Shown: in pieces, positions 45,188 to 54,339 of the stretch
Numbering within the stretch: the stretch's first letter is position 1
Layout: every line of letters starts with the position of its first letter
Assembly (NCBI GenBank): GCA_946410185.1
Contig: CAMJZI010000001.1
Span: 1 to 64,000 of the forward strand
DNA from: an uncultured Porphyromonadaceae bacterium
GTDB lineage: Bacteria; Bacteroidota; Bacteroidia; Bacteroidales; Muribaculaceae
Length of the DNA: 64,000 bases
Direction of reading: 5' to 3'
The notes under the pieces: generated by a model
Seen by the model: only the letters and a program-made list of their open reading frames with translations
What the model was told of the DNA's origin: nothing
The model's database searches: none
Position numbers and translations under genes: made by a program

Positions 45188-45231
45188 TTAAGGGTGGGCG
45201 CTCCAGTATTCAAGGAGTTGCCCACCCTTAA
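45188..45231 (+). terminator. Terminator after susD
   Basis: TTAAGGGTGGGC / GCCCACCCTTAA, perfect 12-bp stem. Confidence 0.8.
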
Positions 45232-45366
45232 TTCTTGACGTGAGGGCTGCACCTGTACAGTGACATCTTTTTTTGTTTCCCTTTATTTTTTTGGGAATTT
45301 ATGAAACTTTTTGGGCCTGTTGTGCGTCTTATAGATGTATAGAAACACAAAAAAGAGATTTGAACT

Positions 45367-46155
45367 ATGAAGAAGTTTTTAGTATTCAGCCTGGTGGCTA
45401 TGGTGACAATGATGACGATGATGTCGTGCATGCACGTCAAGGTGGGTGACAAGGATTGGTCTATCGGCGGCATGGGGAGCCGCAACGACACGCCTACCCA
45501 GGTGCACCAGGTGGGGCAGGAAACTGCCATGCAGCCGTTTGATGAACTGAGTGTGTGTGGACCGTTCAATGTCATCCTGGAACAGGGCACTGGCAATAAC
45601 GTGCGTGTTGACGGCACCATCGATCAACTGGAGAAAATCACCATCTATGTCAAGGATGGTGAGCTCTACATCGATGAGCGCGACTCAAAATGGAAATATG
45701 AGGACTTCAAGGGCATGAGAATCTTTGTGACCTCGGCCACGATCAAGGGTATTGACATTGCCGGCTCGGGCTCGGTAACCGCACCCAAGGCCTGGAAATC
45801 TGCCGAACTCGACCTGGAAGTAGCCGGCTCGGGCAACATCACACTGGCTCAAGTGGAATGCACTGACCTGAATATCGAAATCGCCGGCTCGGGCGATGTG
45901 ACCACTGGCCCCGTCCTGGCCCGGAATGTCAAAACCGAAATCGCTGGTTCGGGCGACATCAATATCGCCGGCCTTACCAGCACAACCCTGCGCAACGAAA
46001 TCGCCGGCTCGGGCGACATTGTCTGCGGCAACATGAATGTAGATCGAGTCGATAGCGAAATCGCCGGCTCGGGTGACATCTATCTGAAAGGCAAAATCGG
46101 CACTCACAACCAGGACATCGCCGGCAGCGGTAAGGTCCACGTTAATGAGGAATGA
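45367..46155 (+). CDS. Head GIN-domain (DUF2807-like) lipoprotein with AGSGD repeats
   Basis: Lipobox MMSC; PFDELSVCGPFNVILEQGTGNNVRVDG; seven AGSG repeats at about 20-aa spacing. Confidence 0.88.
   Translation: MKKFLVFSLVAMVTMMTMMSCMHVKVGDKDWSIGGMGSRNDTPTQVHQVGQETAMQPFDELSVCGPFNVILEQGTGNNVRVDGTIDQLEKITIYVKDGELYIDERDSKWKYEDFKGMRIFVTSATIKGIDIAGSGSVTAPKAWKSAELDLEVAGSGNITLAQVECTDLNIEIAGSGDVTTGPVLARNVKTEIAGSGDINIAGLTSTTLRNEIAGSGDIVCGNMNVDRVDSEIAGSGDIYLKGKIGTHNQDIAGSGKVHVNEE
45757..46140 (+). repeat. 60-bp-period coding repeat (GAAATCGCCGGCTCGGGCGAC)
   Basis: Units begin (I/V)AGSGxx; spacings 21, 20, 20, 20, 20, 19 codons. Confidence 0.9.
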
Positions 46156-46179
46156 GAAATCTTGAGCCAGGAGATTTTC

Positions 46180-47160
46180 CTAATCTTTGATTCCTAATTG
46201 AATAAGCATCTCGGCGGTGGTGCTGTGACGCACACCGTTCAGGTCGCTAAGATAGGCGTTGACATCGGTCGGCGCCATTTTTCGTGCATTGTTAAAACGC
46301 TCTGGCCGCGTGATGCGGGTAAAGACCACGCGCTGGATCGCCGTCTTGTGGCAGCGTCCCATGCTGTATCCCATCAACTCGGGATGCTCACCAGGCCCGT
46401 TGCTGGACCAATAGGTGACCGTATCGCCCTCACAACCCATAAAGATGACGCTGTGGCCCGCTTCCTGGTCAGCGTTCTTGTCGTCGTTGCAGCCGATGAT
46501 GGCTCCGCTGTCGCTGCCACGGCTCTCGTTGCGGTTCCAAAATATCTTCATCAAGTCGCCCGGCATGGCCCTGTCCCACACGTCAAGGGCGCACCACTCC
46601 TGGCTGGTAAGGTAACGCTCGCCTGGCGTTTCACGGTTGCGCTCGCTCTTGGCTCCGCGATAGGCCGTGAAGCTGTAGCCAGCGCCCAATTCCCGCACCA
46701 GCACGCCCAGGCCCGGGCCATTGGCGTTGGCACGCCCCCAGAAGCCCACACCATCGTCTTGCCCGATTCCGTCGGGATTAAACTCGTCGGCAATGCCCAC
46801 GCGCGGTTTCATGTTCACCCATGCCTCGCGCTTGATTTTGTGCTTCGTGTCCCAGATGAGCAAGGCCTTGACGAGCACGGCAAATGTCGCGCTCGAGCAG
46901 AACGACGGCTGCGCCAGCATGGGGTCAAACCGCGGGCGCTCGTCCTCGGCCGTCATCTGGTAGGCCTCGTGCAGGCCCTGCCATGTAGTCTTGGCAAACA
47001 ATGCGTTGGGCTTGCTGCCAGTGTAGTAACCGCCATGCTCGGGGAACGAGTCGATGGCAGCCAGTATAGCCCGCTGCCAGTTCTCGTTGACCCTGTCGCC
47101 AGCGATAGCCGATCCAGCCACAAACAGCAGGATCAAAAATGCAAAAATCTTCCGTTTCAT
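46180..47160 (-). CDS. Secreted hypothetical protein, possible NlpC/P60-like cysteine hydrolase
   Basis: Signal peptide MKRKIFAFLILLFVAGSAIA; ordered motifs FCSSATF, PGDLMKIFW, AGHSVIFMG. Confidence 0.5.
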   Translation of the reverse strand: MKRKIFAFLILLFVAGSAIAGDRVNENWQRAILAAIDSFPEHGGYYTGSKPNALFAKTTWQGLHEAYQMTAEDERPRFDPMLAQPSFCSSATFAVLVKALLIWDTKHKIKREAWVNMKPRVGIADEFNPDGIGQDDGVGFWGRANANGPGLGVLVRELGAGYSFTAYRGAKSERNRETPGERYLTSQEWCALDVWDRAMPGDLMKIFWNRNESRGSDSGAIIGCNDDKNADQEAGHSVIFMGCEGDTVTYWSSNGPGEHPELMGYSMGRCHKTAIQRVVFTRITRPERFNNARKMAPTDVNAYLSDLNGVRHSTTAEMLIQLGIKD

Positions 47161-47171
47161 CGACCCGTTTT

Positions 47172-47780
47172 CTACTTTTCGTAGCGATCATTGATCACGT
47201 CCCAGTCGATAATCTGCCACAGGGCGGCCAAGTGGTCGGGACGGCGGTTCTGGTAGTCGAGGTAATAGGCGTGCTCCCACACGTCCATCGTCAGCAGCGG
47301 ACGCAGGCCGTGCTGGATGGGATTGGCAGCATTGGGCTCTTGGGTGATCTTCAGGTTGCCATCGCTGTCGGCACACAGCCATGCCCAGCCCGAGCCGAAC
47401 AATGTCGCTCCGGCCTTGGTGAAAATCTCCTTAAAAGCCTCAAATGAACCGAACTCCTCGCCTATGGCTTGGGCCAAACGGCCAGTCGGGGCATTGCCGG
47501 CCCTGGGGGCCCTGAACTGTGAGAAATACAGGTTGTGGTTCAAAATCTGCCCCGCATTGTTGAGCATTCCACCCTGGGCATCGAGCACAATCTCCTCCAG
47601 GGGCTTGCCTTCGAGCCCGCTGCCTGGCAGAGCGGCATTCAGGTTGTTGACATAGGCAGCCAAGTGCTTGCCGTGGTGAAAACTCAGTGTATTGGCACTG
47701 ATGACGGGCTCCAGCGCATCGCTGGCATATGGCAGAGCCATCAATTCAAACTTTCCTTCTACAGGCATGGTCTTCTTCAT
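47172..47780 (-). CDS. sodB: Fe/Mn superoxide dismutase
   Basis: LSFHHGKHLAAYVNNLN, GSGWAWL, DVWEHAYYLDYQNRR. Confidence 0.95.
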   Translation of the reverse strand: MKKTMPVEGKFELMALPYASDALEPVISANTLSFHHGKHLAAYVNNLNAALPGSGLEGKPLEEIVLDAQGGMLNNAGQILNHNLYFSQFRAPRAGNAPTGRLAQAIGEEFGSFEAFKEIFTKAGATLFGSGWAWLCADSDGNLKITQEPNAANPIQHGLRPLLTMDVWEHAYYLDYQNRRPDHLAALWQIIDWDVINDRYEK

Positions 47781-47919
47781 TGTTCCTAATCGTTTTTTAA
47801 GTAATAGGGGACAAATTTACTCTTTTTTGCCCACAATAGCAACAGCAAGCGCATCTAAAAAATGGAAAAGATAAGTCTTACCCACTTCTATTAGGCTAAA
47901 AAGCAGTACTTTTGCGGCT

Positions 47920-48792
47920 GTGAAACACCACGGCAAGAATCAGCACAAGACACTTTATGTGAGTGACATGGATGGGACACTGCTGGGCGAGGACTCGCAA
48001 CTGTCACCAGGCACCGTTGCCACGCTCAACCGCGTTATCGGCGAGCTGGGCGGACTGTTCACGGTGGCCACTGCGCGCACGCCGGCCACGGTGGTACCGC
48101 TCATGCAGCAGGTGCAGGCCAGGTTGCCCTTTATCGTCATCGGCGGCTCGGCGATGTGGAATCCCGTCACCAGCGCCTATGAGCACACGCGCGGTATCGA
48201 CGATGACACGGTCAACGCCGTTGCCGATGTGTTTGACCGCCATGGCGGGCATCCGTTCATTTATCGTCGCCATGGCAGCGGACTGCTGCACACCCACCAT
48301 TATGGCCCACTGTCCCCTCAGGAAGAGCGTTTTGTGGATCAACGGCAGCACCTGCCGTTGAAAAAGTTTTTCCTTGATGACCGTGACTACCGTCACAACA
48401 ACGACGAGGCGCTGCTCATCTTCTCGATGAACAAGTATGACGTGCTCAAGGAGATAGCCACCGACCTGCAGACCACCGTAAAGACTTGCACGGCAATGGT
48501 CTACCACGACATCTTTGACCCCAGCGAGGGCTACCTCGAGATTTTCACCGCTGGCACCAGCAAGGCGGGCGCCATACGCCAGCTGGCCACACAACTGGGT
48601 GCCGATAGGGTAGTGGTCTTTGGCGACAACCGTAACGACATCGCCATGATGCAGGCAGCCGACCACAGCATTGCGGTGGGCAATGCCTTTGCCGAGGTCA
48701 AGGCCATCGCCAGCGAAGTCATCGGCCCCAACACCCAGGATAGTGTTGCACGCTGGATCGAGCGTGAACTGGTGGCAACTGGTCAAGAATAA
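47920..48792 (+). CDS. Cof-type HAD-IIB family hydrolase (GTG start)
   Basis: VSDMDGTLLGEDSQLS, VVFGDNRNDIAMMQAADHSIAVGNA. Confidence 0.92.
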   Translation: MKHHGKNQHKTLYVSDMDGTLLGEDSQLSPGTVATLNRVIGELGGLFTVATARTPATVVPLMQQVQARLPFIVIGGSAMWNPVTSAYEHTRGIDDDTVNAVADVFDRHGGHPFIYRRHGSGLLHTHHYGPLSPQEERFVDQRQHLPLKKFFLDDRDYRHNNDEALLIFSMNKYDVLKEIATDLQTTVKTCTAMVYHDIFDPSEGYLEIFTAGTSKAGAIRQLATQLGADRVVVFGDNRNDIAMMQAADHSIAVGNAFAEVKAIASEVIGPNTQDSVARWIERELVATGQE

Positions 48793-48863
48793 AAGGCAGA
48801 TGCAAACTATTCTATGCTCTCACCTCACGATTATTCAAAAAAATCATTACCTTTGCGCACAGC

Positions 48864-50105
48864 ATGGCAAACCTGCGCAACATATATGACTCGCGACGCA
48901 TCTGGAAGGTGGTCTTTCTCGCCATCTCGCTGCTGCTCGTGGCGCTCTTCCTCTATATCTCTAACAATCTGGTCAAGGACCTGGCCGTACAGGAGCGCGA
49001 GCGCATGGAAATTTGGGCCGATGCCACCCAGGAACTGGCCACGATGGGCAGCGGCAGCGAGGTCGATGCCGAGGGTAACCCGGTAGCATCGAGTGCGACC
49101 GATGTCGACTTCCTGCTGAGCATTATCGAGGCCAATCACAACATCCCCGTGTTGCTGGTCGATGACAAGGACAATATACTGCTACATCGCAACTTCCGCT
49201 TACCCGAAGCCCAAGATAGCCTCGCCTTTGAAATCTCACCCGTCAATCTGGAATACCTCAACAAGAAGTTGAAGCACCTCAAGACCACCGAGAACAAAAT
49301 CGACATCCAAATCGACGAAACCACTACCCAATACCTCTATTACGAGGATTCGACATTGCTGCGGCGGTTGTCCTATTTCCCCTACATCCAACTGGCAGTG
49401 CTCATCCTGTTCTTTGCCATCGCCTACTTTGCCCTGATGAGCATCAAGCGAGCCGAGCAGAACAAGGTGTGGGTGGGCTTGTCAAAGGAGACCGCCCACC
49501 AGCTAGGCACACCCATCTCGTCGCTCATGGCTTGGACCCAACTGCTTGAGTCGATGGGAGTGGACAAGAGCATCGTCACCGACATGGATAAAGACGTGAA
49601 ACGCCTCTCGACCATCGCCGACCGCTTCTCCAAAATCGGTTCCATGCCCGACAAGGAACTCGTGTCGATCAACGAGGCGGTGACAAGCAGCCTGGAGTAT
49701 ATGCGTGCACGCATACCCAAACGCGTGAGCCTGTACATCCACACCAATGACGAGACCAACAATGGTGTGATGCTGAGCCAGACGCTGTTTGCATGGGTGA
49801 TGGAAAACCTGACCAAGAATGCTGTCGATGCCATGGACGGTGAAGGCCGTCTTGACATCACGGTAGAGGATAGCCCCAACAATGTCGTCATCCTGGTCAA
49901 GGATACCGGCAAAGGCATTGCCCGCAAAAATTTCAAGAATGTCTTCAATCCCGGCTTCACAACCAAGAAGCGCGGATGGGGCCTCGGTCTGACGCTGGTA
50001 AAGCGCATCATCGAGGAATATCACAACGGACAGATCTATATCAAGGAGTCGGAGTTGGGCCGTGGCACCACATTCGGCATCGAGCTTCCAAAAATCAAAT
50101 CATAA
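48864..50105 (+). CDS. Sensor histidine kinase (no adjacent response regulator)
   Basis: Two TM segments, H-box KETAHQLGTPISSL, N-box ENLTKNAVDAM, VKDTGKGIARKNFKNVF. Confidence 0.93.
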   Translation: MANLRNIYDSRRIWKVVFLAISLLLVALFLYISNNLVKDLAVQERERMEIWADATQELATMGSGSEVDAEGNPVASSATDVDFLLSIIEANHNIPVLLVDDKDNILLHRNFRLPEAQDSLAFEISPVNLEYLNKKLKHLKTTENKIDIQIDETTTQYLYYEDSTLLRRLSYFPYIQLAVLILFFAIAYFALMSIKRAEQNKVWVGLSKETAHQLGTPISSLMAWTQLLESMGVDKSIVTDMDKDVKRLSTIADRFSKIGSMPDKELVSINEAVTSSLEYMRARIPKRVSLYIHTNDETNNGVMLSQTLFAWVMENLTKNAVDAMDGEGRLDITVEDSPNNVVILVKDTGKGIARKNFKNVFNPGFTTKKRGWGLGLTLVKRIIEEYHNGQIYIKESELGRGTTFGIELPKIKS

Positions 50106-50935
50106 TGGCCATGAATAATAGTACCACCACCTCCCGTATCACCATGTTGGGCACCGGCAATGCCATGTGCGTTAACTGCTACAACACGTGTTTCTACCTG
50201 CACACCCCCAGGGGGGGGATGCTGGTCGACGGCGGTGGCGGCAATGGCATTTTGCAGCAGGTCATCAAGGCCCGGATCCCCTTCGAGAGCATCCGTCACA
50301 TGTTTGTCACCCACTGTCACACCGACCACATCCTGGGTGCCATATGGATGATGCGCAAGATTTCTCCCATGATCTTCAAGGGCAAGCACAAGGGCCCGTT
50401 GACCATCTACTGCAACGACGTGGTCAAGCATGCCCTTTACACCATGGGCGAATTGATGATTCCGCGCAAAATATTCGATTCCATCGGCCAAACCATCATC
50501 CTGAGAGAGGTGGCCGACGGTGAAGAGGTGGAAATTGACGACATGCGTGTCACCTTCTTTGACATCGCGTCAAGCAAGACCAAGCAATATGGATTCAGTG
50601 CCAAGTTGCCCGACGGACAGCGACTGGTGTGCCTGGGAGATGAACCCTACGGCATACAGTGCGAGCCCTATGCCCGTGACTGTGACTGGCTGATGTGCGA
50701 GGCCTTCTGCCTGTACAAGGACCGCTTCGCCTTCAACCCCTACGAGAAAAGCCATAGCACGGCACTCGACGCCGGCATGCTCGCCCAGGAATTGGGCGTG
50801 AAGCACCTCGTTCTTTATCATACCGAGGACACCCACCTCGACACTCGCGCTGCCAATTATAGCGCCGAGGCGGCGCAGTACTTCAAGGGACCCATCATTG
50901 TCCCCGATGATTTGGAATCTATTGTCTTGAAATAA
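50105..50935 (+). CDS. MBL-fold hydrolase (RNase Z-like)
   Basis: ATG overlaps the preceding kinase stop (TAATG); FVTHCHTDHILGA; LYHTEDTH. Confidence 0.88.
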   Translation: MAMNNSTTTSRITMLGTGNAMCVNCYNTCFYLHTPRGGMLVDGGGGNGILQQVIKARIPFESIRHMFVTHCHTDHILGAIWMMRKISPMIFKGKHKGPLTIYCNDVVKHALYTMGELMIPRKIFDSIGQTIILREVADGEEVEIDDMRVTFFDIASSKTKQYGFSAKLPDGQRLVCLGDEPYGIQCEPYARDCDWLMCEAFCLYKDRFAFNPYEKSHSTALDAGMLAQELGVKHLVLYHTEDTHLDTRAANYSAEAAQYFKGPIIVPDDLESIVLK

Positions 50936-50957
50936 GATAACGCGATGGCATGTAGTG

Positions 50958-51012
50958 CAAGTTTCTAAACAAAGCCGGGCCTTCGACCCGTCCAACCTGC
51001 TTTAGAAACTTG
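50958..51012 (+). other. Structured intergenic element, long-stem hairpin
   Basis: CAAGTTTCTAAA / TTTAGAAACTTG perfect 12-bp stem around an inner CGGG / CCCG hairpin. Confidence 0.55.
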
Positions 51013-51050
51013 AGTTTGAAGAATTGGAAGAAGCTATGACCGCCTAATCA

Positions 51051-51072
51051 AGACAAACCACTGGTTTTGTCT
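51051..51072 (+). other. Second intergenic hairpin upstream of the M6 protease
   Basis: AGACAAACCACTGGTTTTGTCT, near-perfect stem. Confidence 0.45.
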
Positions 51073-51132
51073 CATAGAGGGCTTATATGATCATTCAAGT
51101 AATATTAATAACATCACTAACATTAAACTCAA

Positions 51133-53976
51133 ATGATTAAAAGATTCTTAACCTTGCTGGCGCTCGTGTGCTGCGGCATTGCTGCCGTTGCCATGCCGGC
51201 CAAACCTGGTTGGCAGACATTCAACCAGAGCGATGGCACCACCCTGAAGGTTCAGGCTGTGGGCAATGCCTTTAACAACGCAATTCTCACCAGCGACGGC
51301 CTGACGGTGGCCCGAGGTGCCGACGGCGATTTCTATTACACCTCGTCGCTGACCGGGCTCACAGCCATGCGTGCCCATGACGAGGGACAGCGCACACCGG
51401 CCGAGATGGCCTTTATCAAGGCCCAGCGCGGCAACTTGACGATGACCTTCAAGTCTTACAAGCCTGTGAGTCAGAAGGGTAAACTAACAGTTGGAGGCAG
51501 CAATGCCGAGGCGGGTATCCCCGCCATGGGTCAGCGCCGCATTCCCATCGTCCTGGTCGAGTTCCAGGACAAGAGGTTCAACAACACCCGTCAGGAAATC
51601 ATCAATGCCATGCTCACCGGCAATGAGAGCGTGGGCCAGTACTTCCGCGACCAGTCCAATGGCTTGTATGAGCCCGATTTTGATGTATATGGCATCTACA
51701 CTTTGTCACAAAACCGCTCTTACTACGGGGGCAATTCGGGAGGTTCTGATAAGGGCCTGGGCTGGATGGTGACCGAGGCTTGCCAGATGGCAGCCGCCGA
51801 CGGCGTGTCGTTCAAACCCTATGACACCAACAACGATGACTTCTGCGATGTGGTCATTGTCATCTATGCCGGCGTGGGCGAGGCTCAGGCTTCGACAACC
51901 CATCCCGAGTCGGTTTGGCCCTGCAACTGGACGCTCGACGCTGCTGTCTACTACTCTTGTGGCGGCAACGGCTCTTTCAGGCCCTCGACAGGCGATCCCT
52001 ATGTCAATATGTTTGCTGTGTTCAACGAGTTGCATGGCAGCAACGACGAGGGCAAGACGATCGACGGTATCGGCACGTTTGCCCACGAGTTTGGCCATTG
52101 CCTGGGCTTGCCCGACTTCTACGACACGGGCAACGGTGGCAACTATGGCATGGGCGACTGGGACATCATGTGCATGGGTTGCTACAACAACGACGGCTTC
52201 ACGCCTGCCGGCTACACGGCCTATGAAAAGGTGTTCATGGGTTGGGTTAATTACATCAAGGCTCAGCCCGGCTTCTATTATACCTTGCCCGTGTGGAACC
52301 AGAAACAGCAATCTACCGACAAGGCTGTGTGCATTACCAGTGACGTGAACGAGAACGAGTATTTCATCCTCGAGAACCGTAAGCGTCAGGGATGGGACCG
52401 CTACATGCCTGGCGAGGGCATCATGATCACTCATGTCACCTACAATGCCGACCGCTGGGTCGAAAACACACCCAATAACCAGAACGTGCAGCTGATGACC
52501 ATTATTCCCGCCGACAACAGGCTGTCCTACTACAGCGAGAACGCTGACCTGTGGCCCCAGAACGGCAAGACCGAGTTTACCGACAATTCGACACCAGCAG
52601 CCCGCCTCAACATGAGGGCCGATGGCTCCATCACAGGCAATGCCGGATATCTGGGCAAGCCTGTGACCGAGATGACCATCAATGCCGATGGCACGGCCAG
52701 CTTCTGGTTCATGAAGGGTACCGTGGTTGACCCGCAGATTTCGGTTTCGTCAAGCGATATCGACTTTGGCAACGTGATGATGACTACCAGCGGCACCAGC
52801 AACTTGAAGGTTTACGGACTGGCCTTGACAGACAACGTGACCATGACACTCGACGATGCCGACGGTGTGTTCAGCATCAATCCTGCAACGATCACTGCCG
52901 ACGATGCCGGTAATGGCAAGGACGTGACGGTGACGTTCGCCCCGGCTGCTATTGGTGACTACAGCGCTACCCTGACGCTCAGGAGCAATGGCGCCGAGGA
53001 TGTGGTGGTTAACCTGACTGGCCATGGCACCATCGAGGGTTATGCCCCCGTGATGCTACCTGCCGACGAGAGCGCCATCAACTTGACCCAATTCCGCGCC
53101 GACTGGACCGACCAGACCCCCAAGAGCAATGTGCAGAGCTACACTCTTGAGGTGATGACCAGGCCTCTTGTTGAGCAGCTCGAGGATGTTGACTTCAGCG
53201 ACGTGCCCGATGCCGTGACGGCCGACGGCCAGGGTCTTGACGATGTGTCGGGCAAGTATAGTGATTACTTGCCGGCAGGGTGGACGGCCACGAGCTACCT
53301 GGGTGCCTATGACGGCGCGATGATTCTTGCCTTCAATGGCACAATGAAGACCCCGACCTATAGCTTGAATGGCTATGACAAGGTAACGGTTGTCATCAAG
53401 GGTGCAGCCTACTACTATGACAACTCGGTCATCACAGTGTCGACCGGCATGAGCTCACAGGAGGTAACACTGAACTCCGAGATGACCGACTATACCATTG
53501 TGCTCGACTGTGGTGCCAACGATGCCATTACCTTCCAGTCCAAGAACAACTATACCAGCGTGAAGCACATCACGGTTTATGCCGGTGATTTGACACATGC
53601 CAAGTATGGTGCCAATGAGACGGGTGACGCAACCTATCGCTTGATTACCGGCATCACCAGCAAGTTCTATACCGTGCGTGGCCTTGAGGCAGCAGGCTCC
53701 TATATCTACAAGGTGAAATCGCTGTTTGCCGATGGTACCGAGAGCGATTGGAGCAATGTGGAGGACGTCACCCTGTTTGAGAACGGTCACGGTTATGAAC
53801 TGGGCGACGTTAATCACGACAATAGCGTGAACATCGCCGATGTCTCGGTATTGATCGACTATCTGCTGGACAATGCCAATCAGTGCTGCATGATTTGTGC
53901 CGACGTGAATATGGACGAAGAAGTCACCATCGCCGATGTCTCGGAGCTTATCGACATGCTTCTCACTGAGAATTAA
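51133..53976 (+). CDS. M6-family metalloprotease with added beta domains and C-terminal dockerin-like repeats
   Basis: Signal peptide; HEFGHCLGLPDFYD zinc motif; C terminus GDVNHDNSVNIADVSVLIDYLL...ADVNMDEEVTIADVSELIDMLL. Confidence 0.92.
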   Translation: MIKRFLTLLALVCCGIAAVAMPAKPGWQTFNQSDGTTLKVQAVGNAFNNAILTSDGLTVARGADGDFYYTSSLTGLTAMRAHDEGQRTPAEMAFIKAQRGNLTMTFKSYKPVSQKGKLTVGGSNAEAGIPAMGQRRIPIVLVEFQDKRFNNTRQEIINAMLTGNESVGQYFRDQSNGLYEPDFDVYGIYTLSQNRSYYGGNSGGSDKGLGWMVTEACQMAAADGVSFKPYDTNNDDFCDVVIVIYAGVGEAQASTTHPESVWPCNWTLDAAVYYSCGGNGSFRPSTGDPYVNMFAVFNELHGSNDEGKTIDGIGTFAHEFGHCLGLPDFYDTGNGGNYGMGDWDIMCMGCYNNDGFTPAGYTAYEKVFMGWVNYIKAQPGFYYTLPVWNQKQQSTDKAVCITSDVNENEYFILENRKRQGWDRYMPGEGIMITHVTYNADRWVENTPNNQNVQLMTIIPADNRLSYYSENADLWPQNGKTEFTDNSTPAARLNMRADGSITGNAGYLGKPVTEMTINADGTASFWFMKGTVVDPQISVSSSDIDFGNVMMTTSGTSNLKVYGLALTDNVTMTLDDADGVFSINPATITADDAGNGKDVTVTFAPAAIGDYSATLTLRSNGAEDVVVNLTGHGTIEGYAPVMLPADESAINLTQFRADWTDQTPKSNVQSYTLEVMTRPLVEQLEDVDFSDVPDAVTADGQGLDDVSGKYSDYLPAGWTATSYLGAYDGAMILAFNGTMKTPTYSLNGYDKVTVVIKGAAYYYDNSVITVSTGMSSQEVTLNSEMTDYTIVLDCGANDAITFQSKNNYTSVKHITVYAGDLTHAKYGANETGDATYRLITGITSKFYTVRGLEAAGSYIYKVKSLFADGTESDWSNVEDVTLFENGHGYELGDVNHDNSVNIADVSVLIDYLLDNANQCCMICADVNMDEEVTIADVSELIDMLLTEN

Positions 53977-54006
53977 TCCCCTGCCGGTAACTTTCTAGAC
54001 AAGGGA

Positions 54007-54068
54007 CATCTGAACCGTAGTGCCCCCCCGAAGAGTGAGACAAGAACACCACCCTTCAGATGGGGGGC
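54007..54068 (+). terminator. Terminator-like hairpin with an overlapping alternative helix
   Basis: GCCCCCC (54022-54028) / GGGGGGC (54062-54068) then TTCTTTATTG; alternative CATCTGAA (54007-54014) / TTCAGATG (54055-54062). Confidence 0.55.
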
Positions 54069-54196
54069 TTCTTTATTGTTTGGGCTTCCGGCCTGATGTG
54101 CCATGGCAAGCGGCCAGTTGCTGTGATGTGTGTAACGCGTCACCAATAGTCTGTTCATACCGTTTTTAGTTATTTTCAAGGATAAGAAACAAATAA

Positions 54197-54228
54197 TTTG
54201 TTTGCATGAATTTTTATTCCTAATTTTG
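54197..54228 (+). promoter_or_regulatory. Promoter of the second M6 protease gene
   Basis: TTTG (54197-54200), 20 bp, TAATTTTG (54221-54228). Confidence 0.6.
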
Positions 54229-54339
54229 CCGATGATTCGTGATTTGCTGCGTTTTACGGGGCGATGAGAATGTGACATTTATTATTGTTGGCTTTAATAA
54301 CCTTTTATATATCAATAACTCAACAACTCACTATTATCA

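Noticed and set aside
45757-46140. Regular 60-bp repeats considered as a CRISPR array
   Set aside because: They lie in frame within a DUF2807-like gene, the spacers encode continuous protein, and no cas genes are present.
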